Below, piece by piece: positions 8,582 to 17,801 of a stretch of DNA of 64,000 nt (its first letter is position 1; each line of letters starts with the position of its first letter). The translations under genes were made by a program, and so were the position numbers. Under the pieces are notes generated by a model. The model searched no databases, had not been told where the DNA came from, and saw only the letters and a list, made by a program, of their open reading frames with translations. The DNA is from Lachnospiraceae bacterium. GTDB taxonomy: Bacteria; Bacillota; Clostridia; Lachnospirales; Lachnospiraceae. The stretch covers positions 43,213-107,212 of the forward strand of contig CAAEWE010000064.1 in assembly GCA_900759665.1 (NCBI GenBank), read 5' to 3'.

Positions 8582-10198
8582 TTATCTCTTAAGGTTTACA
8601 AGCTCCTCCAGCATCGTATCGGATGTTGTGATAATTCTTGAGTTTGCCTGGAAACCACGCTGTGTTGTGATCATGTTGGTAAACTCTGACGCCAGATCCA
8701 CATTGGACATCTCCAGAGCACCTACCGTAAGACTTCCGCTCTTGGAAACTTCCTCACCAATACCATCAAACAGACCGGAGTTTAAGGAAGCACGGAACAA
8801 ACTCTCTCCCTCCGCCTCCAGACCAGACGGATTTGAAAATGTAGCAGCACAGATCTGTGCCAGGCATCTTGTCTCACCATTGGAATATTTACCATAGATC
8901 TTTCCTTCCTCATCAACGGAAATACCTGTCATGGTTCCGGCATAATTGCCGGCATTTTTGCCATCCTGATCTCCACGCTTATATGTCACCTCACTGGTTC
9001 CGCCCTTGGAGAACTGGGTCAGAGTGGAGAAATCGACCTCTATACCGCCGTTGTCGTTTGTGGCATCATACTGCGGGAAAGTACTGTCATTACCTACATG
9101 CTCAGCATCCTCACCCTGATAAACAGCGAAGTTGACGCAATTGCCGGCATACTGCTTATTGCTTCGGTTTGCTGTAATGGAGCCGTCGGTTCCCACCGTC
9201 GCATCAACTGCTGCAAAGTTTCCTGACTGGCTGTTAAAAAGAAGCGGAATCGTACTGGAACTTAACGTAAACTCACCGGTATTGACATTGACGCCGTTTT
9301 CAATTCCACTGGCCGGATCATTCACAGAAGTATCAATTCCAAATTTTGCACCCTTATTTCCAAAGGAAATCTGTGCACCACTGCTGGAATATTTCACAGA
9401 ACCGTCCGCCTGTTCTGTCTTCTTTACAAAGATAGACTCTCCTTCCGAATTATATACATCAGCCACTCTTGCCGTGTACGGTACAACAGAACTTGTGGTG
9501 GTGGCATTCGGATCGGCCGGATCCTTTGTTATCATCAGCTTTGCAGTATAAAGCTCACCCAGCTTATCATAAAAACTGTATGTTACCGGTACACCACCGC
9601 CTGTAATATTTCCATTGGCATCCACGGTCGGAGTCAGATTCTTATCGTTTGGATCAATATTGCCCTGCAGGGTTGCCGCTGTCGTTGCAGTTGGTGCTGC
9701 GGATGTCTGCTGTGCTGTCATAATCTTAAGATCAGTCGCAATATCCTTTACAATATTGCCATCATCGTCAGCCATCCATCCCTGAACGATACCGCCATTT
9801 GTAGTACAATACAGATTTCCGGATGGATCGACGTTTAATGCACCGGACTTGGTAAAGAGCTGCTCTCCGTTTACATTAACAACCAGAAAAGACTCCCCGT
9901 TGATCGCCACATCAAGGGCACGGTTTGTTGTTGTGGTTCCACCGTTTTCTGTAATATTGGTCGTGATAGATGCAACCAGACCACCCAGACCGATCTGTTT
10001 CGCATTGGTTCCGGCTGTATTGGTCGTGCTGTTTGGACCGGTAGCCGGTGAAATCGTCTGATAAAACGTATCCGAGAAATTAACGTTGCTTGATTTAAAT
10101 CCTACCGTATTTACATTTGCAATATTGTTACCAATTACATCCATTTTTGTCTGGTGTATTTTTAAACCTGCCACACCAGAGTAAAGTGATCTCATCAT
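8582..10198 (-). CDS. flgE: Flagellar hook protein FlgE
   Basis: FlgE, about 538 residues, polymerises into the hook. The N-terminus MMRSLYSGVAGLKIHQTKMD plus the flagellar rod/hook motif NNIANVNTVGFKSSN is diagnostic, as is the C-terminal helix with ALEMSNVDLASEFTNMIT and GFQANSRII. The central region (about 100-430) is a variable Thr/Asn/Gly-rich surface domain. The start at 10198 has GAGGG seven bases upstream. Unlike its neighbours it is preceded by a 180-base structured gap. Confidence 0.97.
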   Translation of the reverse strand: MMRSLYSGVAGLKIHQTKMDVIGNNIANVNTVGFKSSNVNFSDTFYQTISPATGPNSTTNTAGTNAKQIGLGGLVASITTNITENGGTTTTNRALDVAINGESFLVVNVNGEQLFTKSGALNVDPSGNLYCTTNGGIVQGWMADDDGNIVKDIATDLKIMTAQQTSAAPTATTAATLQGNIDPNDKNLTPTVDANGNITGGGVPVTYSFYDKLGELYTAKLMITKDPADPNATTTSSVVPYTARVADVYNSEGESIFVKKTEQADGSVKYSSSGAQISFGNKGAKFGIDTSVNDPASGIENGVNVNTGEFTLSSSTIPLLFNSQSGNFAAVDATVGTDGSITANRSNKQYAGNCVNFAVYQGEDAEHVGNDSTFPQYDATNDNGGIEVDFSTLTQFSKGGTSEVTYKRGDQDGKNAGNYAGTMTGISVDEEGKIYGKYSNGETRCLAQICAATFSNPSGLEAEGESLFRASLNSGLFDGIGEEVSKSGSLTVGALEMSNVDLASEFTNMITTQRGFQANSRIITTSDTMLEELVNLKR

Positions 10199-10216
10199 AA
10201 TTAAACCCTCATTTCT

Positions 10217-10356
10217 GCACACATTATGTAATCACATCTCCCGTCAGGTGTGCCCTGCCAGAAGATACGCAGTCTCATAAGAGACGCATTTGCTGCAGGA
10301 ATGTCACAAAGATCCATCTGTCAGTCAGGATCTCATGCCTCCAAAAGGTCCGGCAT
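10217..10356 (-). promoter_or_regulatory. Structured leader upstream of flgE (four hairpins)
   Basis: The gap between the TIGR02530-type gene and flgE contains a chain of inverted repeats: ATGCC/GGCAT at 10335-10339 and 10352-10356; AGATCC/GGATCT at 10310-10315 and 10328-10333; CCTGC/GCAGG at 10254-10258 and 10295-10299 enclosing GTCTC/GAGAC at 10272-10276 and 10281-10285; and GCACAC/GTGTGC at 10217-10222 and 10248-10253 just before the flgE ribosome-binding site. No ORF or T-run was seen. It does not match a riboswitch class I recognise; a translational or stability control on hook protein is an inference. Confidence 0.5.
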
Positions 10357-10377
10357 CTGACATTTCCTAAAATAAAA

Positions 10378-10776
10378 TTATCCAATCACAGCGCCATCAA
10401 TATTTGTGAATACGGAGTCCGAACTGTCTCCCAGTGCCGTTACCACCGTATTATTCTTTACATTAACAATAAACGCCAGATTATCAACCATCACCAAAGA
10501 CTCCTGAATTCCTTTTTCCCGTGCCTTCGTTGTACCACTTTCCAGCCGCTCCATCTGTGTCTCCGACAAATTGATGTTGCGTCGTGCAAGCCGTTCGTTT
10601 GCATGTTTTGAAAATTTCAGTCTGCCGGCATCCTGTTTCTGTTCCGCCGTATCCAAAATCTGCTGAAAGGATACCTCTGTCTGGGAGGAATTCTCTCTGC
10701 CTGTGGCTGTTTTACGCTGTAAAAACTGGCCTGCCATCCTGTCAATGGAGGTGTAATTTTCATTCAGCTTATGCAT
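10378..10776 (-). CDS. TIGR02530-type flagellar protein (FlgE-linked)
   Basis: About 132 residues, soluble and lysine-rich, with LKFSKHANERLARRNINLSE in the middle and MVDNLAFIVNVKNNTVVTAL near the C-terminus. This pattern is that of the small flagellar operon protein family TIGR02530 found between flgD and flgE in Firmicutes and spirochaetes. Its biochemical role is not established; position suggests a hook assembly factor. The ATG at 10776 (GGAG nine bases upstream) is favoured over one six bases earlier. Confidence 0.75.
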   Translation of the reverse strand: MHKLNENYTSIDRMAGQFLQRKTATGRENSSQTEVSFQQILDTAEQKQDAGRLKFSKHANERLARRNINLSETQMERLESGTTKAREKGIQESLVMVDNLAFIVNVKNNTVVTALGDSSDSVFTNIDGAVIG

Positions 10777-10796
10777 AAACATCCACTCCCTCTGCT

Positions 10797-11663
10797 TTAA
10801 GCCTGCTCTGTTTCTTTGTCGGTATTCTCTGTTTTGTCCGTGTTCCCTGCATCCTTATCGGTGCCGTCCGTGACTTTGTCGGTATTTTCCGTATCCTTGC
10901 CTACCGTATCCGGGGTTTTTTCAACATTTCCCTTGATCGTAAGTGTAACGCTTGCATAATCAACCGTCTTGTTGACATCATCGAAGCCGATACCAACAAC
11001 ATACTTTCCAGCCGGAAGCGATGCAAGTACGCTCTTATCAATGGTTAAGACACCATTTTTGTAACTCATCTTACCGGCATCGACCTTAGTGGTCGTTCCA
11101 TCCTCTGCCATCAATGCAACTGCCATACCGGACGCCTCATATCCGTTGGAACCCATATTAATGCCCTTGATCCTGATATTCTGTGGGTCATGATGCAGAT
11201 AGGTTATCTCCTGCTGTTCCACCGAAGGCACATACTGGGAGATCAGATAATTATCGTCGATCACCTCAACAATATCGTCATAAGAATACATCTCTCCGTT
11301 TACTGATACATAAGGCTTGTTGTTTTCCATTTTGACATACTCAACCATGCCCTGTACTTCCCGCTCGGCACCTGTATCCGATGTCTCCATGATACGTACC
11401 TGCTTTCCAACCAGTGTGTATGCCGAAGTATTTGTTGCTGTGCTGTTCAGATTCTGCATCTGCTCCAGAGATGAGAACTGTGCAAGCTGTGCTACATACT
11501 CTGTATTAGATTCCGGCTCCAGCGGGTCCTGATATTTCATCTGCGTTACCAGAAGCATGAGAAAATCATCCTTGTCCAATGCAGATCCTGTTTTCTTTTC
11601 AGTTTCCTGTGAGGTCTCTGAAATATTTACCTGACCGTTATCTACTGGTGCAACTAAACTCAT
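10797..11663 (-). CDS. flgD: Flagellar hook capping protein FlgD
   Basis: FlgD (about 288 residues) is the scaffold that caps the growing hook. The conserved N-terminal FlgD motif LDKDDFLMLLVTQMKYQDPLEPES plus EYVAQLAQFSSLEQMQNLN is clear; a central beta domain follows (VGKQVRIMETS... MVEYVKMENNKPYVSVNGE), then an Ig-like stretch. The last ~45 residues are an unusual low-complexity Asp/Thr/Lys/Asn tail with NTDK-type repeats. The ATG at 11663 is preceded by AAGGAGAG. Confidence 0.95.
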   Translation of the reverse strand: MSLVAPVDNGQVNISETSQETEKKTGSALDKDDFLMLLVTQMKYQDPLEPESNTEYVAQLAQFSSLEQMQNLNSTATNTSAYTLVGKQVRIMETSDTGAEREVQGMVEYVKMENNKPYVSVNGEMYSYDDIVEVIDDNYLISQYVPSVEQQEITYLHHDPQNIRIKGINMGSNGYEASGMAVALMAEDGTTTKVDAGKMSYKNGVLTIDKSVLASLPAGKYVVGIGFDDVNKTVDYASVTLTIKGNVEKTPDTVGKDTENTDKVTDGTDKDAGNTDKTENTDKETEQA

Positions 11664-11695
11664 ATTAACTCTCCTTTCCTGCAATAAACTGCATT

Positions 11696-13294
11696 TTATG
11701 CTGTGAAGTCAACACTGGATCCCTGATCCATCATCACACTTCTTCGAACCTGTTCCTCTGCCTCATGACTGTTTTCTGTCTCCTCGTCCCCGGAATCGTA
11801 TCGAAACCTGGATCTCTTACCGTTCCCCTGCTGGTAGTTCTTCTGATCACCGGTATCTGCCTGGCCGCTCTGTGAAAATGCGAAATCAGAAACGGATACC
11901 TCAACCGCTTCTACTTTCAGGTTCTTCTGCTCCAGATTCTCACGAAGAGTGATCATCTGGCTTTCCAGTGCCGCCTTTGCCTCAGCATTCTGCACGGTAA
12001 AGCTTGCTGTCATCACGCCTTCCTTACTGCTGACCGTAAGAAGCATTTTTCCAAGACGTTCCGGATTTAACTGCATTTCCAGAGTAGTCGTTTCATCCCT
12101 CATGGAGGAATGGATCCGCTCCACAACCTGATTGACGATGTCAATCATCTGTTGCATATTGACCGGCTCCGGCACCTGTTCCACATTTGATGCCTGTACC
12201 ATATTTTCCACAAAGTTCAAAACTGTCTGTGACTCAGTCACCGTAACCGGAGAACTCTCGAAATACGAGACCATCCCCTCTGAGCGGCTTTCTGTTTCAC
12301 TACCGTTCTGGAATCCATTCTGCATCATAGCATCGTTGCTGACATCCGGCTCATTTTCACCGGAAACATCGGAAGACATCAGAATGGAATTTTCTTTTGC
12401 CACCGGAAGCTTTTCCCTGCCGGTATCCTCTGACATCACCTGTCTGTTGACATCCCCTCCGGCATAAACGTCATCCGGAACGTTTGTTCCATCTTCTGTC
12501 ATGAACGTCTCTGACGTGTCTCCGGATACCGGAACAGAATCCTCTGCCTGATATACTTTCTGGTTTTCCCCAGTCAGATCCGAAGTTGTATGCTCCTCAG
12601 TCACCGGAACATTTTCCGACCCGGATTCATGATCCACCGCACTGCCACCTGGCTCGTCAATCCATTTCTGTAAAATATCGCTGTCATCGAACTGATCGGC
12701 TGTCATCTGGCTCAGCTGTTCTCCTGTAAGACCTGCAAGCTGTTTCCAGTCTGTCTCCAGCAGTCCGGCTGACAATTCCGAAAACTGCTGCATCATAGCT
12801 TCATTTGTCAGAAGATCTGTCACATCATTTCCGCCATTTACCTGCACAACAAACTGCTGTAACACGTTCGGATCAAGCAGCTGCATCACTGTGATCCCCA
12901 TAGAAGCAATCGTCTGCTGAAAAGCATCCTCGTCCAGATTTAAAACATCCTTCACGATGGTTTTCACTTCATTTTCTACTTGAATAAAATCATTTTTGGT
13001 AAAGTCTTCCGCTGCTGCATCCGGACATCTGACATCCGATTGCCGGGAAGCCTTCTGCGTCATCTGACGAACCTTATCATCCGCATTGTCACAGGCATCT
13101 GACCCCCGCTTCACCGCATTTTTATTTGGTGCATTTCTGGTTTTCTCTGTTGCTGACGCAATCTTACTGTTTCCGGAATTCTTCATATCTGACATAACTT
13201 TTTGAAAATCTCCGGAATTTCCTGAGGAATTAACCGTATTGACTGACGATGCGGCCAGATTTGTATCCGGCATGATCGCACTCAATTTCTGCAT
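11696..13294 (-). CDS. fliK: Flagellar hook-length control protein FliK
   Basis: Large (about 532 residues), low-complexity Ser/Asp/Val/Gln-rich protein with a conserved C-terminal Flg_hook domain at roughly residues 375-475, containing LEMQLNPERLGKMLLTVSSKEG and the following VEAVEVSVS strand. That domain interacts with FlhB to trigger the export switch while the long N-terminal part acts as the ruler. It lies between motE and flgD as in other Firmicutes. The ATG at 13294 has AGGAGGTG upstream. Confidence 0.9.
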   Translation of the reverse strand: MQKLSAIMPDTNLAASSVNTVNSSGNSGDFQKVMSDMKNSGNSKIASATEKTRNAPNKNAVKRGSDACDNADDKVRQMTQKASRQSDVRCPDAAAEDFTKNDFIQVENEVKTIVKDVLNLDEDAFQQTIASMGITVMQLLDPNVLQQFVVQVNGGNDVTDLLTNEAMMQQFSELSAGLLETDWKQLAGLTGEQLSQMTADQFDDSDILQKWIDEPGGSAVDHESGSENVPVTEEHTTSDLTGENQKVYQAEDSVPVSGDTSETFMTEDGTNVPDDVYAGGDVNRQVMSEDTGREKLPVAKENSILMSSDVSGENEPDVSNDAMMQNGFQNGSETESRSEGMVSYFESSPVTVTESQTVLNFVENMVQASNVEQVPEPVNMQQMIDIVNQVVERIHSSMRDETTTLEMQLNPERLGKMLLTVSSKEGVMTASFTVQNAEAKAALESQMITLRENLEQKNLKVEAVEVSVSDFAFSQSGQADTGDQKNYQQGNGKRSRFRYDSGDEETENSHEAEEQVRRSVMMDQGSSVDFTA

Positions 13295-13348
13295 CTTTTC
13301 ACCTCCTTTTCTTAAAATATCTATGTCAACGGAAATATCCGCAGACAA

Positions 13349-14095
13349 CTAATCTACTGCAGAGATCTTTTTAGTGATCTGCGCTGCGTAAGCACTATCC
13401 ATCTGCTCCAGAATCGCTGCTGCTTTTTTCTCCTGCATATTCTGCAGAATATCACATACCAGATCAAGATCCTCTGACATTTCGGCTAATCTTGTGGCTG
13501 CTGCTGCCGCATCCATATTGGCATAATATGTACCAAGAGTTTCTGCTTTCTTGGAATACTGCTGTTTTTTGAGTACCTGACGGTATATCTTCTCCGCATT
13601 TTCCGGCTGAATCTGCTCGTAATACTGCTGATACTCGGAGATGTCCGGTGCCTTTTCATTAAAAACGACCTTTTCATCAAACTCCTGAACCCGTTTATTA
13701 AATGCATCCTCAGAATCCTTGTACTTCTGAAGCTTTTTCACCTGTGCTTCCAGATCAGAAATATAATCAGCATTTGCATCGGTCGTTCCGTTTTCGGAAT
13801 CCAGCTGGCTTTCCAGCTCCTTTATCCTGGCATTGGCGGACTTCAGGGTGGTATATTCATAGTTTCCTTCCTTTGCCTGGTCTTCCTCAGATGGCACCGG
13901 CAAAATATGGTTGACCACCGGTACATCCTTTAATACCGGATAAAGCACATTACTTCCGATCCCGCCAACATCAAACTTGATCAGACATGCAAAGATGATC
14001 AGCCAGATAGCAATGATCGCAAGGACGATCAGCACAGTCACAACCCGGCTCCCACCTTTTTCTCTGTCTAACATATTATCGTCATTTTTTGCCAT
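13349..14095 (-). CDS. MotE/YlxF-type flagellar chaperone-like protein
   Basis: A 248-residue protein with a charged N-terminus, one transmembrane helix (about residues 18-42), a coiled-coil region (ARIKELESQLDSENG ... DLEAQVKKLQKYKD), and a C-terminal domain related to the MgtE N domain (YYANMDAAAAATRLAEMSEDLDLVCDILQNM). This is the architecture of MotE/YlxF proteins encoded between fliJ and fliK; they are thought to act with the stator or as chaperones. The stop overlaps the spacing to fliK directly. Confidence 0.82.
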   Translation of the reverse strand: MAKNDDNMLDREKGGSRVVTVLIVLAIIAIWLIIFACLIKFDVGGIGSNVLYPVLKDVPVVNHILPVPSEEDQAKEGNYEYTTLKSANARIKELESQLDSENGTTDANADYISDLEAQVKKLQKYKDSEDAFNKRVQEFDEKVVFNEKAPDISEYQQYYEQIQPENAEKIYRQVLKKQQYSKKAETLGTYYANMDAAAAATRLAEMSEDLDLVCDILQNMQEKKAAAILEQMDSAYAAQITKKISAVD

Positions 14096-14100
14096 TATAC

Positions 14101-14556
14101 TTACCCCTCTCTATCTGCTCCCTGACCAAACCGGAAGCTGACCAATTCGTTGATTTCTTTTTGTTCTTCCGCATTTACTTCTTTTTTGAATTCTTCAAAA
14201 GCACGTTCTTTGAGCTTTTCGTATGTTTTTCGTTCTTTCATGGCATCGTTTAGCTTATTTCTTGCCTGATCGGTCTTTTTCTGCTGATGAACTACGGCAA
14301 TCTTCTGCAAATTAATATTATATTTGATATTTTCCACAGCATCTTCCAGCTGGCGGATCTGCAACAGCTCCAGTACATCACTGACCTGCTGTCTGAGCTG
14401 TCCCTGAAGATCATCCTTACGCCGTTCAAGCTGATGAAGCTTTTCCTGCTGTCTGTGGAGCTCTGCCACCTGCACAGCATATTCCGCCTTTACCTGATCT
14501 TCCAGCTTCTGCTTGATCTGCAGAATGCTTTCCATGGAAAAAATAAATCTTGCCAT
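14101..14556 (-). CDS. fliJ: Flagellar export chaperone FliJ
   Basis: FliJ, 151 residues, is almost entirely alpha-helical and highly charged, predicted to form an antiparallel coiled coil like the gamma subunit stalk of F-ATPase. It starts MARFIFSMESILQIKQKLED, typical of the family. It sits five bases after fliI, its partner ATPase, which it activates in the export apparatus. Confidence 0.9.
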   Translation of the reverse strand: MARFIFSMESILQIKQKLEDQVKAEYAVQVAELHRQQEKLHQLERRKDDLQGQLRQQVSDVLELLQIRQLEDAVENIKYNINLQKIAVVHQQKKTDQARNKLNDAMKERKTYEKLKERAFEEFKKEVNAEEQKEINELVSFRFGQGADREG

Positions 14557-14561
14557 TATGA

Positions 14562-15899
14562 CTACCCTTCACTAACATCCTCATCTGCCTGTTCCGGAAA
14601 AAGTTCTTCCAGAAGACGGATACTCTCCTCAAATGTGAGTTTTTCATAAACATCCTGCTGCAAAAAACCATTAACCGCATCAATCTTTGACAATGCATAA
14701 TCAATGGACGGATTAGAGCCTGCTTTGTAAGCGCCTATATTCACAAGATCTTCCGCCTCGGAATAGGTTGCAAGGACGTTTTTTAAATTACCTGCAGCTT
14801 TTTTGTGCTTCGGATCAACGATGCTGCTCATGACACGGGAAATACTTTGGAGTACATCAATCGCCGGATAATGGTTTTTCTGTGCGATCTTGCGATCCAG
14901 CACAATATGACCATCCAGAATACTTCGGGCCGTATCTGCAATCGGTTCATTGAAGTCATCTCCATCCACCAGTACCGTATAAAGTCCGGTAATAGATCCT
15001 TTATCGGAACGTCCTGCTCTCTCCAAAAGCTGCGGCATCTCTCCATATACACTCGGCGGGTATCCTCTGGACACCGGCGGCTCGCCGGAAGCAAGTCCGA
15101 TCTCTCTCTGAGCCATGGAAAAACGCGTCAGGGAATCCATCATCAACAGTACATCCCGCCCCTGATCCCTGAAATATTCTGCAACGGCTGTTGCCGTCAT
15201 GGCTGCTTTTTTACGGATCAGTGCGGGCTTATCAGAAGTTGCCACGATCACAACAGACCGTTTCATACCTTCCGGTCCCAGATCTCTCTCAATAAACTCC
15301 CGCACCTCTCTTCCCCGCTCACCGATCAGTGCGATCACATTAATATCTGCTTTCGTATTCCGGGCAAACATTCCCATCAGGGTACTTTTTCCAACACCAC
15401 TGCCCGCAAAAATACCGATTCTCTGTCCTTTACCAACAGTGATCAATCCATCCACTGCCTTTACTCCCAGAGGAAGTACCGTGTCGATCAATTCCCTCGT
15501 CAGCGGATCCGGCGGCTGTGCCTGAACCGAATAACCGGTAGTGCAGTGAAGCTCTGAACCATCAATGGGATGTCCCAGTCCATCCAGAACCTTTCCCAGA
15601 AGTTCATCCCCCACCATTACTTTCAGGGGTGCACCTGTATTTTCCACCCGGCTTCCCAGTCCCACACCTACTGTCTGGTCATATGGCATCAAAAGAACCC
15701 TGTCATCACGAAACCCCACAACTTCCGCATTGATCACCTGACTTCTATCCTGCGTGATAATATGACACAGATCATTTAATCTGGCAGAAGGTCCTATGGA
15801 CTCCACAGTCAGCCCTACTACCTTGGCAACCTTCCCAAGCTTCTTTTCATAGGATTGGTTCAACAAAATATTATATTTTGACAGATCAATATCAACCAT
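14562..15899 (-). CDS. fliI: Flagellum-specific ATP synthase FliI
   Basis: FliI, 445 residues, is the hexameric ATPase of the flagellar export apparatus. It shows an F1-beta-like fold: Walker A GSGVGKSTLMG near residue 165, the ALIGERGREVREFIE motif, the Walker B LLMMDSLTRFSMAQRE and the downstream GEPPVSRGYPPSVY motif. The length and motifs are complete. It lies between fliH and fliJ, with short intergenic gaps. Confidence 0.98.
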   Translation of the reverse strand: MVDIDLSKYNILLNQSYEKKLGKVAKVVGLTVESIGPSARLNDLCHIITQDRSQVINAEVVGFRDDRVLLMPYDQTVGVGLGSRVENTGAPLKVMVGDELLGKVLDGLGHPIDGSELHCTTGYSVQAQPPDPLTRELIDTVLPLGVKAVDGLITVGKGQRIGIFAGSGVGKSTLMGMFARNTKADINVIALIGERGREVREFIERDLGPEGMKRSVVIVATSDKPALIRKKAAMTATAVAEYFRDQGRDVLLMMDSLTRFSMAQREIGLASGEPPVSRGYPPSVYGEMPQLLERAGRSDKGSITGLYTVLVDGDDFNEPIADTARSILDGHIVLDRKIAQKNHYPAIDVLQSISRVMSSIVDPKHKKAAGNLKNVLATYSEAEDLVNIGAYKAGSNPSIDYALSKIDAVNGFLQQDVYEKLTFEESIRLLEELFPEQADEDVSEG

Positions 15900-15919
15900 C
15901 CCTTTTCCTCCCCGGTTTC

Positions 15920-16744
15920 TTACATAATCGTCAGCATCCGGATCTGATCCTGCAGATTCTGCAGCTGCACATCGAGACTGCAGTCAATGATCCTCTGATC
16001 CGTTTCTATAATACACTGATTTTCCTGCAGGCTGTCATCCTCTGTAATATCAAATTCCACGCCTTCCGATACACATTTTTTCAGTTGTTCTTTATATGAT
16101 GAAACCCGCAGGATATCCTGCTTGGAAACTCTTAAATTGATCGTTTTTGTTTTTTCAAGCTGATTTAACGCCTGATGGATCAGATATACGATCACATTCT
16201 TTTTGTCCTGACAGACCACACCTGTAATCTTCTGGATCAATGCAGCCATAATCTCTGCGTATTTTGGTTCCAGAGCTTCTTCCTGTTCCTTCAGTGCCTG
16301 TCTCTCCTGCTCCATCTGCTGGCGGAACTTTTCAGCCGCTTCCTGCAGACGTTCCTGAGCCTCAGCCTGTCCCTGTTCAAATCCGGCGTTTCTGCCTTCC
16401 TCCACTGCCTGCTCCCGAAGCTGATCCGCCTCTGCTCTCGCACTCCGAAGAAGAACATCTGCCTCACTGCGGGCATCCGCCAATATCGCTTCCTTCTCCC
16501 GCGAAGTCTCCTCCTGCATTTTCTGACGTTCCTCCTGGCGTACATCCTCCATATTGAGCACATTCATGCCTGACTGAAATCCTTCCGGTATCTCCTGTGC
16601 CGCAAGCTCCTCCCCGTCTTCTGCCGGAGAGTTCTGCCTCTGCAGCAGGAGCGGTGCAAACTCTGCCACATGCTCATCAGAATCAATCACCCGGGCATCC
16701 TTCTGATCCATCTGAAAATATACTGACTTTATCACATTAGACAA
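15920..16744 (-). CDS. fliH: Flagellar assembly protein FliH
   Basis: FliH (about 274 residues) is the stator-like regulator that binds FliI and tethers it to the C-ring. The middle is a long helical segment with Glu/Gln/Ala repeats and small-residue spacing (ADQLREQAVEEGRNAGFEQGQAEAQ split over the coil), and the C-terminal part is the FliH/NolV-type domain. The likely start is a TTG at 16744 giving LSNVIKSVYFQ; GGAGGTG nine bases upstream lies inside the last codons of fliG, so the genes overlap by eight bases and are probably coupled. An ATG-free extension to 16795 would overlap fliG by 59 bases and is rejected. Confidence 0.9.
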   Translation of the reverse strand: MSNVIKSVYFQMDQKDARVIDSDEHVAEFAPLLLQRQNSPAEDGEELAAQEIPEGFQSGMNVLNMEDVRQEERQKMQEETSREKEAILADARSEADVLLRSARAEADQLREQAVEEGRNAGFEQGQAEAQERLQEAAEKFRQQMEQERQALKEQEEALEPKYAEIMAALIQKITGVVCQDKKNVIVYLIHQALNQLEKTKTINLRVSKQDILRVSSYKEQLKKCVSEGVEFDITEDDSLQENQCIIETDQRIIDCSLDVQLQNLQDQIRMLTIM

Positions 16745-17747
16745 CGATCTCGTCACCTCCACCTCTGGAAATGATGATCTCTGCAGAATCCTCAAGCTTT
16801 CTGATAATATTTACAATCTTCTGCTGTGCTTCCTCAACATCCTTCATACGAACCGGACCCATAAATTCCATGTCCTCTTTGATCATTGTAGCAAGACGTT
16901 TGGAAAGGTTATTAAAGATAAGATTCTGAACCTCCTCATTAGACCCCTTCAGGGCAACCGCAAGTTCATTATTATCAACCTCACGAAGTACACGCTGTAC
17001 AGAACGGTCGTCCAGTGACAGGATATCCTCGAATACAAACATCTTCTTGCGGATCTCGTCTGCAAGTTCCGGATCCTCGATCTCCATACTCTCCATAATA
17101 TGCTTCTCTGTACCACGGTCTACGGTATTTAAGATATCAACAATCGCATCTACACCACCGACGATCGTATAATCCTGATTTACAAGAGAAGCAAGCTTCT
17201 GTTCCAGCACCTTCTCTACTTCCTTGATCACATCCGGAGAGGTACGATCCATCTGGGCAATTCGTTTGGCAACATCCGTCTGTTTGTCCGGAGACAATGC
17301 AGAAATGATCACGGCGGCCTGTGTCGATGACAAATAGGACAGGATCAATGCGATCGTCTGTGGATGCTCGTCCTGAATAAAGTTTAGAAGCTGGCTGGCA
17401 TCCGTCTTCCGAACAAACTCAAACGGACGAACCTGCAGTGATGCCGTAAGCTTGCCGATAACATCCCTTGCCCTTTCTGCACCCAAAGCCTTTTCCAGAA
17501 GATCCTTGGCATATCCGATACCACCTTCCGCAATATACTGCTGAGCCAGACACACCTCGTAAAACTCATCCATTACTTTATCCTTAACCGCCGGGGAAAC
17601 ACTTCTTGTATTTGCAATTTCCAACGTGATCTGCTCAATCTCATCCTCTTTGAGATGCTTAAAAATTGATGATGACTTGTCCGGACCCAGTGCGATCAAA
17701 AGAATCGCTGCCTTCTGGATTCCTGAAATTTCTTCTGGCTTTGCCAT
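16737..17747 (-). CDS. fliG: Flagellar motor switch protein FliG
   Basis: FliG, about 336 residues, couples the stator to the rotor. All three armadillo-like domains are visible; the central domain has the EHPQTIALILSYL motif, and the C-terminal domain has the torque helix with charged residues (FVFEDILSLDDRSVQRVLREVD; LAVALKGS; NNLSKRLA). The ATG at 17747 has GGAGGGTG just upstream; the GTG two codons earlier is less likely. Confidence 0.97.
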   Translation of the reverse strand: MAKPEEISGIQKAAILLIALGPDKSSSIFKHLKEDEIEQITLEIANTRSVSPAVKDKVMDEFYEVCLAQQYIAEGGIGYAKDLLEKALGAERARDVIGKLTASLQVRPFEFVRKTDASQLLNFIQDEHPQTIALILSYLSSTQAAVIISALSPDKQTDVAKRIAQMDRTSPDVIKEVEKVLEQKLASLVNQDYTIVGGVDAIVDILNTVDRGTEKHIMESMEIEDPELADEIRKKMFVFEDILSLDDRSVQRVLREVDNNELAVALKGSNEEVQNLIFNNLSKRLATMIKEDMEFMGPVRMKDVEEAQQKIVNIIRKLEDSAEIIISRGGGDEIVV

Positions 17748-17762
17748 TTTCACCCTCCATTT

Positions 17763-17779
17763 CTGTCAAACAATGACAG
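17763..17779 (-). other. Small hairpin upstream of the fliG ribosome-binding site
   Basis: An inverted repeat of CTGTCA (17763-17768) and TGACAG (17774-17779) with a five-base loop lies immediately before the fliG Shine-Dalgarno. It could modulate fliG translation or protect the 5' end of a processed transcript; this is inference. Confidence 0.45.
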
Positions 17780-17801
17780 CTTTTTGTTTTTCATTTATAG
17801 C

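Noticed and set aside
14805..15557. Plus-strand open frame of 250 codons opposite fliI
   Set aside because: Shadow of fliI, which is full length with Walker motifs.
16745..16795. Longer FliH start at 16795
   Set aside because: It would overlap fliG by 59 bases and has no start codon supported by an SD.
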